A DNA stretch of 64,000 nucleotides from Gammaproteobacteria bacterium (lineage in GTDB: Bacteria; Pseudomonadota; Gammaproteobacteria; Steroidobacterales; Steroidobacteraceae), in NCBI GenBank assembly GCA_003164785.1, contig PLUE01000062.1, positions 248,001 to 312,000 on the forward strand. Direction: 5' to 3'. How positions within the stretch are numbered: position 1 is the first letter of the stretch; every line of letters begins with the position of its first letter. This document shows positions 33,659 to 42,175 of the stretch, piece after piece. Below the pieces are notes generated by a model. It was not told where the DNA came from and made no database searches. It saw only the letters and a list, made by a program, of their open reading frames with translations. Both the position numbers and the translations under genes were made by a program.

Positions 33659-35170
33659 ATGGAGCATCGTGCGGCGAAAGTATCGCTCGTCAGCGGCCTT
33701 TCGACCCTGCTGGGCCTGGTTTTTCAGTTCGTGTCGGTGCCCGTCTGCCTGCATTATTGGGGCAAGGACGCTTATGGCGGTTGGCTGGCGCTATTCTCCG
33801 CATTCATGGTGATCCGCGGACTCGACGGAGGCTATACCGCGTTCGTCGGCAACAAACTGAACTATTTGTATCATCAGGATGCACTCGCTCTCCATGAACA
33901 CCTCTCCTCTGCCGTTTTTGGAGTGGCGTTGATCAGCGTGCTGCAATTGCTGCTGGTTTGTGGCACTTTCGCGTTCGAGCCGCTATCCGTCATGCTGGGC
34001 ATGGCATCGGATCATGCCGGGCTCGCGGCCAAAACCGGTCTTCTGACACTGATGATTTCGTGGATCCTGACGGGGTCCTATCTCGGCGTAGTCCACCGGT
34101 TGCTGATTCCAGCCGGATTGATGTATCAGGCCGCTTGGTGGGCCATGGGATTTCAGATTAGCCAGTTCGTCGCAATCATGGCATCGGCGCTATTCAGGTT
34201 GAATCTGCTGGAAACCAGCGCGCTGTTCGCGCTGGCTCAGCTGGCCATCTACGTGGCCTCCGCCTGGTATGTCCGCCGGGCCCTCCCCTCATTCGCTCCG
34301 TGGTTGAAAGGCGCGAGGTGTGGTCTAGGTTTCGCCGACCTCGGCCGGTCCACATTCCTGACCGCCAGCAATCTGGTCCAGCAAGGCGCCATCAATGGAT
34401 TCGTGCTGCTGATCTCGGCTTTGGCAACGCCGTCCGCGGTTCCGGCGTTTACCACCGTCCGTACGTTGACGAATCTTTGGACCAGCGCGACGACCATATT
34501 GAGCGCGCCGTTGCTGCCCGACGTGGTGCGTATGCACGCCGGCGGCGAGGCACAGAAATTGGTGACCATCAATCGCGCCTATTGGGTTCTGGTGGGATCG
34601 GGTGTCAATTTGGGCGCGGTTTTATCGTACCCGTTGATTCCGTTTCTCTACGGACTGTGGACTGCTCATGCGGTGACTCTCGATGGATCCCTGCTGTGTC
34701 TGCTGCTCGGGAGCGTTGTCGTGGCAAACGCTGGAGCGCTCATGGCGTTGCATCTCAACGGCATCAACAGCCTCGGTGTCGTGCTCGGAGCCTCCGTGGT
34801 GCGCGCCACGCTGGGACTGGGCATCGGGGCGGAGTGCTACGGCCGGTATGGATTGGCGGCATTCGGGATGGGCATCCTGGCGGGCGAATTCTGCGCCACG
34901 ATGATGACCGCGTTTTTTTTCGTCAGGTACGAGGTCGTGGCGAAGGGAGCGCATTTGCCGCCATCGAGCCTCGGCCCCGTCTCGCTGAGCACGGGATTGG
35001 TGCTGGTGTTTTTCGTGGGTGCCGCATTGGGTTGGTGGACGGTTGGCGCGGTTTGGCTCGTCACCCTTGCCGGGGTGGGGTCGGCGGCAGTGTGGGGATG
35101 GTACACGTTGGAGCCGGAATTGCAGGACCGGCTGAGAGCCATTCCGGGAAAACTGGTGGGACTGCGATGA
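33659..35170 (+). CDS. Wzx-like polysaccharide flippase
   Basis: The track ORF begins at 33476 inside the methyltransferase gene. ATG 33659 (503 residues, starting MEHRAAKVSLVSGLSTLLGL) fits the family N-terminus; TTG 33611 is an alternative. Hydrophobic segments throughout give about 12-14 transmembrane helices, with Pro and Gly in membrane segments and few acidic residues, as in the MATE/Wzx fold. It should move undecaprenyl-linked repeat units across the inner membrane to the Wzy-like polymerase. A run of eight T (34913-34920) lies in the coding region. Confidence 0.83.
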   Translation: MEHRAAKVSLVSGLSTLLGLVFQFVSVPVCLHYWGKDAYGGWLALFSAFMVIRGLDGGYTAFVGNKLNYLYHQDALALHEHLSSAVFGVALISVLQLLLVCGTFAFEPLSVMLGMASDHAGLAAKTGLLTLMISWILTGSYLGVVHRLLIPAGLMYQAAWWAMGFQISQFVAIMASALFRLNLLETSALFALAQLAIYVASAWYVRRALPSFAPWLKGARCGLGFADLGRSTFLTASNLVQQGAINGFVLLISALATPSAVPAFTTVRTLTNLWTSATTILSAPLLPDVVRMHAGGEAQKLVTINRAYWVLVGSGVNLGAVLSYPLIPFLYGLWTAHAVTLDGSLLCLLLGSVVVANAGALMALHLNGINSLGVVLGASVVRATLGLGIGAECYGRYGLAAFGMGILAGEFCATMMTAFFFVRYEVVAKGAHLPPSSLGPVSLSTGLVLVFFVGAALGWWTVGAVWLVTLAGVGSAAVWGWYTLEPELQDRLRAIPGKLVGLR

Positions 35171-35213
35171 GTCCGTAACATTCTGTTGATGTTCCGGGAG
35201 TATCGTCACGGGC

Positions 35214-36245
35214 ATGTCTGCCTCATCAGCGCAACCCGAGCCGCGCATCGCCATAGTGCTCGTCAACTGGAACGGGTGGCGCGAGTGCATCGAATGCATC
35301 GACTCGGTGCTGGCGCAAATACACGGAAACTTTCATATATTTGTCGTCGATAACGATTCCCGGGACCTTTCGATCGAAAAGATTGCGTCATGGTGTTCCG
35401 CTCCCGCGGCCGACCCGGGTTGGCGCCGCCAATCGGGGGTCGATCGGCATTCTGATGCGGCCGATGCCCTCGTCGTCCCGCATCGAATCATGGATCATGT
35501 TGGCGCCTCCGTGGCGAGCCCAAAAGGTACATTGGTCACACTGATTCGTGCCGGCGGCAACCTAGGATTCGCGGGCGGCTGCAACGTGGGCATCAAAGCA
35601 GCGGGTTTGGATGACTTCGCCTATTTTTGGTTCCTGAATCCCGACACCGTGGTTGAGCGTCGGGCGCTCGCGGAACTCGTGGCTCGAGCTGCTCATTCCC
35701 CGACAGCGGGGATTATCGGCTCTACATTGCTGTTCTACGATGCACCCGGCACGGTGTTTGCGCTGGCTGGTGGGCGGCTCAATCTTCAGAACGGCCACGG
35801 TTCGCACGTCGGGCAGGGGACTTGCGCGAGTCTTTTGGTGGACGCGCCGAGGGTGGAGCGTGAATTGACGTGGGTATGTGGCGCCTCGATGTTCGTGTCG
35901 AGGGCGTTTGTGCGCGAGGTTGGCCTGATGCAGGAGGATTACTTTCTCTATTACGAGGAGGCCGATTGGGCGACGCGCGGCGCAAGAAAATTCAGGCTCG
36001 GATTCGCGCCGAAAAGCGTCGTATTCCACAAATCAGGCGCAAACAGCAGCAAGATCATGCCGTTATTCACCGCGGGCTTTTATTACCGTAATCGCCTTCG
36101 CTTCATGGGCCGGTTTTATCCCGATCGTGTGGCAGCTACCCGGCGTCGGTTGTTCAGAGAAATGCTGGGCCACGTTGCGCGACGCCGATGGGCATGGGCG
36201 CGGTTGGTGGGCACCACGCTGCTGTGGAAAATTCCCGGCGATTGA
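35214..36245 (+). CDS. Glycosyltransferase family 2, rhamnosyltransferase-like
   Basis: The 343-residue protein opens with IAIVLVNWNGWRECIECIDS and FVVDNDSRD, the GT-A nucleotide-binding start. GGNLGFAGGCNVGIKAA and FWFLNPDTVVERRAL supply the DxD-like site (NPDTVV), and CGASMFVSRAFVREVGLMQE with DYFLYYEEADWATRGAR the acceptor and catalytic region. An insertion of about 30 residues (PAADPGWRRQSGVDRHSD) after the first strand is longer than usual. It is a cytoplasmic enzyme and probably extends the repeat unit. Confidence 0.88.
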   Translation: MSASSAQPEPRIAIVLVNWNGWRECIECIDSVLAQIHGNFHIFVVDNDSRDLSIEKIASWCSAPAADPGWRRQSGVDRHSDAADALVVPHRIMDHVGASVASPKGTLVTLIRAGGNLGFAGGCNVGIKAAGLDDFAYFWFLNPDTVVERRALAELVARAAHSPTAGIIGSTLLFYDAPGTVFALAGGRLNLQNGHGSHVGQGTCASLLVDAPRVERELTWVCGASMFVSRAFVREVGLMQEDYFLYYEEADWATRGARKFRLGFAPKSVVFHKSGANSSKIMPLFTAGFYYRNRLRFMGRFYPDRVAATRRRLFREMLGHVARRRWAWARLVGTTLLWKIPGD

Positions 36246-36425
36246 CGGCGAAGGCGACGGCTCGAATCGCTGCTGCCGACGAGCTCGCCTTGCGATGTCA
36301 CGGTACTGAAACATGATCCAAGTATCTATCTCGGGCTCGTTCGGGACCCATTCGGCAGTGCGACGCGACGGAGTTCTCGCCGGACCCGGCACCGTCCGGT
36401 CCTTATATTGCGCCGGAGAGAAGAC

Positions 36426-38021
36426 ATGTCTCTGAATTTGGTTGATCGCGGTATTCAAGCGCCTCTGGTCTGGCGTCTTACATGGGGGCCAATGGTCATC
36501 GCCCTCGTCGTCGGCTTGCTGAGTCTTTGGCTGTTCTGGGATGGTCTCGTCGTCATGGGCTCCTCGTGGCTCGACAGTCCCGAATACAGTCACTGCCTGC
36601 TGATTCCGCCGATTGCAGCATTCCTGGTGTGGCAGCAAAAAGACCGCCTCGAGGAGATTCCCTTCGAAGGCAGCGCGTGGGGCGTGGTATTGGTGCTTTT
36701 GGGGGGCGGGTTTTTGGTATTGGGCCAGCTCGCGACGATATATACACTCGTACAATACGCATATGTACTGACCCTGTATGGCTTGGTACTTTCCTTTACG
36801 GGACGGCGCGCCTTCCGTTTGCTGGCAGTACCCATGCTGATCCTTGCGTTCATGATTCCGCTGCCCCAATTCGTGCTCTACAACTTGTCCGCCAAGCTGC
36901 AGCTGCTTTCCTCGGCACTCGGCGTGTGGTTCATGCGGCTGTTCGGCATCACAGTCTTCGTCGAGGGAAATGTGATCGATCTCGGCGGCTACAAGCTGCA
37001 GGTGGCAGAGGCTTGCGATGGGCTGCGGTATCTGTTTCCGCTGATGACGCTCGCTTTCTTGATGGCGTATTTTTACAAGGGTGCGCTCTGGAAGCGAGCG
37101 TTCGTGTTCCTGTCGAGCATCCCCATCACCTTGCTCATGAACAGCTGGCGGATCGGCACCATCGGCTTGATGGTCGAGCATTGGGGTATCAGCATGGCCG
37201 AGGGCTTTTTGCACGAGTTCCAGGGTTGGATGGTGTTTATGTTGAGTGCCGCGCTGCTGCTCGGCGAAATGGCGCTCTTGAACCGGGTGGGGCACGAATC
37301 GGGGACCTGGCGCCAGCTCTTCGGCGTCGAGTTTCCCCGGCCGACGCCCGCCGGGGCTGCCGTTCGGAACCGGGTCCTTCCGAGGACGTTCCTGGCCGCC
37401 GCCGGCGCGTTGCTGCTTTTCGTCATGATCGCCGTCGTGCTGCCACGGCCCGCCGAAGTGGTTCCCGCGCGCTCAAGTTTCGTGGACTTTCCGATGACTT
37501 ATGGGCGCTGGACTGCGCATCGCGAGGCCATGGAAGCCGCTTATCTCGACCAGCTGAAGCTCGACGATTATCTCCTGGCGAACTACAACGACGACGCGGG
37601 TCACTCGGTGAATGTTTATTTCTCGTATTACAACTCGCAGCGCAAGGGTGATGCGGTGCATTCACCGCGCGCCTGCCTGCCGGGCGGCGGTTGGGAGCTG
37701 CGGACGTTCGATCAGCGCGCGCTTCCGGGCATCCGGATCAACGGTCAGCCGTTGCGCGTGAACAGAACCCTGATCGAACTCGGTAACCAACGCCAGCTGG
37801 TGTATTACTGGTTTCAACAACGCGGTCGGGTCGTCACCAACGAATTTGCGGTCAAGTGGTTCATTTTCTGGGACGCCGTGACCCGGCATCGCACAGACGG
37901 CGCCATGATTCGGCTAATCACGGTGGTTCCGCTGGGTGGCAGCGAGGTCGACGCCGACCGACAATTGACCGAAGTCGCCGCCGATATCGCACCCGATCTC
38001 GCCCGCTTCATACCGAACTGA
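36426..38021 (+). CDS. xrtD: Exosortase fused to an EpsI (DUF3485) domain, XrtD-like
   Basis: GGAGAG upstream supports the ATG at 36426 over the track TTG (36408); the product has 531 residues. The N-terminal half has about eight membrane helices and the exosortase core: EACDGLRYLFP with Cys197 and Arg201, NSWRIGTIG with Arg242, and EGFLHEFQGW with a His near 261. The C-terminal part (about 348-525) is EpsI-like, including LKLDDYLLANYND, YYNSQRKGDAVHSPRACLPG and YYWFQQRGR. By family it is a transpeptidase-like enzyme that cleaves CTERM proteins at the membrane. The EpsI fusion and nearby VPLPA-type substrates fit XrtD; a fused XrtA is the alternative, since the accessory genes are XrtA-like. 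Confidence 0.82.
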   Translation: MSLNLVDRGIQAPLVWRLTWGPMVIALVVGLLSLWLFWDGLVVMGSSWLDSPEYSHCLLIPPIAAFLVWQQKDRLEEIPFEGSAWGVVLVLLGGGFLVLGQLATIYTLVQYAYVLTLYGLVLSFTGRRAFRLLAVPMLILAFMIPLPQFVLYNLSAKLQLLSSALGVWFMRLFGITVFVEGNVIDLGGYKLQVAEACDGLRYLFPLMTLAFLMAYFYKGALWKRAFVFLSSIPITLLMNSWRIGTIGLMVEHWGISMAEGFLHEFQGWMVFMLSAALLLGEMALLNRVGHESGTWRQLFGVEFPRPTPAGAAVRNRVLPRTFLAAAGALLLFVMIAVVLPRPAEVVPARSSFVDFPMTYGRWTAHREAMEAAYLDQLKLDDYLLANYNDDAGHSVNVYFSYYNSQRKGDAVHSPRACLPGGGWELRTFDQRALPGIRINGQPLRVNRTLIELGNQRQLVYYWFQQRGRVVTNEFAVKWFIFWDAVTRHRTDGAMIRLITVVPLGGSEVDADRQLTEVAADIAPDLARFIPN

Positions 38022-38027
38022 CTCGCA

Positions 38028-39665
38028 ATGCTCTACGTCCTGCCGTTCATCATCGCCATGGCCGTCACCATGGCGGGCCTGCCGATGCTGGCGAGATGGG
38101 CGACCAAATGGAATTTCGTAGACCTGCCCGGTGCGCGCAAGGTGCACTCGGCGCCCATACCCCGGATCGGGGGTCTTGCCATGGCCGGTGGCGTGCTGGT
38201 CGCGGCGCTCATTGCGGTGGATCTGCGCGCCCAGGATCGGTGGTTTCTGGTGGCGGCCGGGGTGCTGGTCACGTTCGGGGCGCTCGATGATCGCTTCGAT
38301 CTGAATTACCGCATCAAATTCATCGGCCAATTGTTGGCCGTTGGCATCGTGGTGTTCTTCGGTGACGCCCAGATACACGCCATCACCCTCGACGATCGAG
38401 TGATGCTCCCGGGACCGGTGGCCGTGGGTCTCACCATCTTCTTCCTGGTAGGCATCACCAACGCGGTCAATTTGGCAGACGGGCTCGACGGCCTCGCGGG
38501 CGGTACGACGTTTCTTTCGCTGTGCGCGGTTGCGCTGTTGTCGAGTGTGAGCGATCAGCCCACGAGCGCCGCACTCTGTTTGGCATTCGCGGGCGCCGTG
38601 TTGGGATTTTTACGCTTCAACACCTATCCGGCCTCCGTGTTCATGGGCGATGCCGGCAGTCAACTCCTCGGCTTTACCATCGGGGTCTTGAGCATTCGCG
38701 CGACCCAGAGCATGACCAGCCAGGTAAGTTCGGCCATCCCGATCCTGCTGCTGGCCATTCCCATCCTCGATACCCTGAGCGTGATGGTGCAGCGGATCAG
38801 CGAACGTCGCTCGCCGTTCAGCCCCGACAAGAACCATATTCACCATAAGCTGCTGGCGCTCGGCTTGGGTCATCACGAAGCCGTCATGGTGATTTATGCG
38901 ATGCAGGGGACCCTGTTCATCGCCGCCTATCTGTTGAGATACGAATCGGATCTCCTCATCATGGCGGTCGTCACGGTCTTTTTTGTCCTGTCGATCTCGC
39001 TGCTGCAGATTGCCGCACGCACTGCGCCCCGGTCCGAGGCAGTCGCCGTGGCGGTGCCCACCGCTCCTTTGTCAAGAATGTTGACGGCAGCGCAGAGCCC
39101 GAGCCGATTGCCGCGATTTTCTTATCTTGCGATCGTCTTTTCCCTGTCGGCCTACGCGGTACTCGTCGTCATGGGGACCGCGGCATTGAGCGTCGACATT
39201 CGGGATCTCATTTTGGCCCTGTTGGCGCTGACCACCGCGTTGTTCACATTCCTTCGCATAGGCCCCCTGAGCGTTGTCGAAAAGGCGGCGCTGTACGTAA
39301 CAGCCACCGTGCTGGTCTATTTGGATGCCGTCCTGCCGCCGGACCGAATCATGTCCGTGATGACGTGGACGGCAATTTCCATCGCTGCCCTGGCGACGGC
39401 AATTCGGCTGCGCCTGCAAAAGGATCGTCGCTTTCAGATTACTCCGCTGGACTTGATCGTGTTGTTCATGGCGCTCGTCGTCCCGAGCCTGCCGGGCACG
39501 TTCAGCCTGCCGCCCGGCGGCGCCTGGACGATCGCCAAGTTATTGATCCTGTTCTATGCCGTCGAGGTCTTGGTGAGCCGCTCCGACGGTCGGGCGGTGT
39601 GGGTCCGCCTCGCCGTCGCGTCGGTGTTGGCCGCCTTGGTGGTGCGTCCATTGCTGCCGTTTTAA
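38028..39665 (+). CDS. WecA/MraY-family sugar-phosphate transferase with extra membrane domain
   Basis: It starts 6 bases after the exosortase gene. The first 330 residues match WecA-type enzymes: DLPGARKVHSAPIPRIGGLA, GALDDRFDLNYRIKFIGQ, NAVNLADGLDGLAGG, FMGDAGSQLLGF and NHIHHKLLALGLGHHEAV, including the Asp pair and the His-rich cytoplasmic loop. By family it loads a sugar-1-phosphate on undecaprenyl phosphate to begin the repeat unit. About 200 further C-terminal residues form roughly six more helices (LIVLFMALVVPSLPGTFSLPPGGAW) that plain WecA lacks. Confidence 0.88.
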   Translation: MLYVLPFIIAMAVTMAGLPMLARWATKWNFVDLPGARKVHSAPIPRIGGLAMAGGVLVAALIAVDLRAQDRWFLVAAGVLVTFGALDDRFDLNYRIKFIGQLLAVGIVVFFGDAQIHAITLDDRVMLPGPVAVGLTIFFLVGITNAVNLADGLDGLAGGTTFLSLCAVALLSSVSDQPTSAALCLAFAGAVLGFLRFNTYPASVFMGDAGSQLLGFTIGVLSIRATQSMTSQVSSAIPILLLAIPILDTLSVMVQRISERRSPFSPDKNHIHHKLLALGLGHHEAVMVIYAMQGTLFIAAYLLRYESDLLIMAVVTVFFVLSISLLQIAARTAPRSEAVAVAVPTAPLSRMLTAAQSPSRLPRFSYLAIVFSLSAYAVLVVMGTAALSVDIRDLILALLALTTALFTFLRIGPLSVVEKAALYVTATVLVYLDAVLPPDRIMSVMTWTAISIAALATAIRLRLQKDRRFQITPLDLIVLFMALVVPSLPGTFSLPPGGAWTIAKLLILFYAVEVLVSRSDGRAVWVRLAVASVLAALVVRPLLPF

Positions 39666-39726
39666 GCCGTGTCACGGGAACGTCACCAACTATTCTTAGA
39701 CTCGCCGCTCACTCGAATCATGTGGG

Positions 39727-42168
39727 ATGCGTATGTCCATTGTGGCCGCCAAGAGCCGGTTTATGTTGTCCGTTGCCTGTGCTGCCGCGCTTCTGCTGGC
39801 CGGGTGCGGGGGCGCGGAGTCGCGCAAGGCCCGGCATCTCAAGAACGGGCAGGCCTTTCTCGCGGCTGAGAATTTCGAAAAGGCGCGCATCGAATTCCGC
39901 AATGCCTTGCAGATTGCGCCCACGGACAGCGAGGCGCGCTTCGAAAACGGCGTCGTCGATGAGAAATTGGGCAATCCGCGCGAAGCGGCCCAGTTCTACC
40001 AGGGCGCCATCGACAGCAATGCGGACAATGTGGGGGCCCGGGCGGCATTGGCGCGCCTGTATTTGTTCTCGGGCGCGCCGGATCAGGCTCTCGACCTCAT
40101 CAAACCGGCGCTGGTGACGCATCCGATGGATGCGCGTCTCTTGACCGTGCGGGCGGCCGTGCGCGTACAGCTGAAAGATCCGGATGGTGCGCTTCAGGAT
40201 GCGGAGGAAGCCGTCAAGCTGGCGCCTACGAATGAGGACGCCGTGGCGGTGTTGGCGGGTGTCTACAAGTCGCGGAATGAACCCGAAAAGGCTCGCGCGA
40301 TTCTCGAGAGCAGCATCAAGCTCATTCCGAACTCGGTGGATCTACGGCTTGCGCTGGCGCAGCTCTATTCGAGCATGGGACTGGAGCCGCAGGTGGAGGC
40401 CCTGCTGATCGATTTGACCCATCTGAAGCCCAAGGAAAAATCCGACCGGTTGCGCCTGGCGCAGTATTACACGCGATTGAATCGCTTGGACGAGGCCGAG
40501 CACGTCTTGCGCGAGGCCACCAAGGCGTTGCCCAACGAGCGCGACTTGAAAATCGCCCTGATCGATTTTCTGGCCGCCCGCCGTGGCCGGGATGCGGCCG
40601 ACAAGGAGTTGACCGCGATGATTGCGGCGAATCCGAAAGACTATGGCATCCGGCTGGCGCAAGCGCAGTTCTTCGAGCAGGGCAAAGACTACCCGAAAGC
40701 CGAGGCGACTTACCAACGCATCATCGTCGACGCCGACCCGTCGCCACCCGCGATGACGGCCCGCGATCGCCTGGCGGCGCTCAAGATTCAGAACAAGGAT
40801 ATCCCGGGCGCCGAGAAACTGCTGGCGGAGGTGCTGGCCAAGAGCCCCCGGGACAATGACGCGCTGATATTGCGCGGCAATCTGGCGTTGGCGCAGAAGG
40901 ATCCGAAGTCGGCAATCGTCGATCTGCGGGCGGTGCTGCGCGACCAGCCAAATGCGGTGGGTGTCATGCGCACCCTGGCGCGGGCACACTTGGCCAACGG
41001 GGAGCCCGCACTGGCCGAAGAGACGATGCGCCGTGCCGCGGACGTGAACGCCAAGGATCTCGGCGCGCGACTCGACCTCGCGCAGTTGCTCGCGCAGATC
41101 GGCAAGCCGGACCAGGCCAAGCCGGTGATCGACGAACTCGTCAAGCGGGAGCCCAACAACCTGAGCGCACTCGATACCCAGTTTCGCGTCGATGCGGCGA
41201 CCGGCGACGTCGCCGGCGCCAAGATGGCCTCCGACGCCATCGTCGCGCTGCAGCCCAATTCGGGTCTCGGCTACTACTACCAAGGCGCCACCGCCGAATC
41301 GATGAAGCACCAGGAGGAGGCGGCGCGTCTGTATTCGGTCGCGCTCGACAAGCAGCCGGATTCCTCGGAAGCTTTGCAGGCTCTGTCGCTGGTGTTGGTG
41401 AAGTTGAACCGTACCCCGGAGGCATTGAAGCGGCTCGACGACGCCTCGGCCAAGTTCCCCAGCCTGCCTCTGGCCTTGAACGTCAAGGGCGATATCCTGT
41501 TGGTTGCTCAACACCCCGCGGAGGCGGCGGTGGCATTCCAGGGTGCCATCGAACGCACACCGACCTGGTGGCTGCCCTATCGAGGATTGGCGCGGGCTCA
41601 ATCGGCCGGACATGACGATGCGGCGGCGATGGCCACGCTGCAAAGCGGGATTTCCAAGGCGACTCAGCCTGAATCGCTGGAGATCGATCTTGCTCGCATG
41701 TTCGAGGTGTCCGGGAAGGCGGACGATGCGATCAAGCTCTATGAAACGACGCTGCGGCAGGATCCGCACTCGGACGTGGCAGCCAACAATCTGGCGATGG
41801 TATTGGTCACGTTCAAGACCGATCGTCCCAGCCTCGACCGGGCCAAAGACCTGGCGCAGCGATTCTCTTCCTCGCCGAATACCGCATTCCTGGATACCTA
41901 CGGCTGGGTCTTATACAAGCGCGGCGACTCGTCCGCCGCCGTCTCGGTATTGCAGTCCGTGTTGTCGAAAGCACCGGAATCGCCCGTCGCGCTCTATCAC
42001 TTGGGCATGGCGCAGGCATCGGCCGGACAGCCGGACGCGGCCCGCGAGAATCTGACGCTGTCGCTCAAATCCGGCAAGGCGTTCCCGGGAATGGATGAAG
42101 CCAAAGCCACGCTCGACAAGCTCGCCAAATTGTCTGCCATCACCACCAGCATCGCCCCCAGGTCATAA
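39727..42168 (+). CDS. prsT: PrsT-like TPR lipoprotein of exosortase loci
   Basis: The 813-residue protein has a lipoprotein signal (AAALLLAGCGG, Cys at about 27) and then TPR repeats nearly end to end, for example FEKARIEFRNALQIAPTDSE, EPEKARAILESSIKLIPNS and DAAVSVLQSVLSKAPESP-type units. The length, lipobox and location next to the exosortase match the PrsT (TIGR02917) family. By family it is a periplasm-facing scaffold for export or surface attachment, with no enzymatic motif. It begins 61 bases after the WecA-like gene, and the GlyGly-CTERM-like protein begins 7 bases after its stop. Confidence 0.87.
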   Translation: MRMSIVAAKSRFMLSVACAAALLLAGCGGAESRKARHLKNGQAFLAAENFEKARIEFRNALQIAPTDSEARFENGVVDEKLGNPREAAQFYQGAIDSNADNVGARAALARLYLFSGAPDQALDLIKPALVTHPMDARLLTVRAAVRVQLKDPDGALQDAEEAVKLAPTNEDAVAVLAGVYKSRNEPEKARAILESSIKLIPNSVDLRLALAQLYSSMGLEPQVEALLIDLTHLKPKEKSDRLRLAQYYTRLNRLDEAEHVLREATKALPNERDLKIALIDFLAARRGRDAADKELTAMIAANPKDYGIRLAQAQFFEQGKDYPKAEATYQRIIVDADPSPPAMTARDRLAALKIQNKDIPGAEKLLAEVLAKSPRDNDALILRGNLALAQKDPKSAIVDLRAVLRDQPNAVGVMRTLARAHLANGEPALAEETMRRAADVNAKDLGARLDLAQLLAQIGKPDQAKPVIDELVKREPNNLSALDTQFRVDAATGDVAGAKMASDAIVALQPNSGLGYYYQGATAESMKHQEEAARLYSVALDKQPDSSEALQALSLVLVKLNRTPEALKRLDDASAKFPSLPLALNVKGDILLVAQHPAEAAVAFQGAIERTPTWWLPYRGLARAQSAGHDDAAAMATLQSGISKATQPESLEIDLARMFEVSGKADDAIKLYETTLRQDPHSDVAANNLAMVLVTFKTDRPSLDRAKDLAQRFSSSPNTAFLDTYGWVLYKRGDSSAAVSVLQSVLSKAPESPVALYHLGMAQASAGQPDAARENLTLSLKSGKAFPGMDEAKATLDKLAKLSAITTSIAPRS

Positions 42169-42175
42169 GAAAAAT

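Noticed and set aside
36063-37295. 410-residue minus-strand ORF opposite the exosortase gene
   Set aside because: The sequence is His/Gln/Arg-rich with no fold signal, while the plus strand shows clear exosortase motifs.
40342-41769. 475-residue minus-strand ORF opposite prsT
   Set aside because: It is a shadow of the TPR repeats and shows no independent motif.
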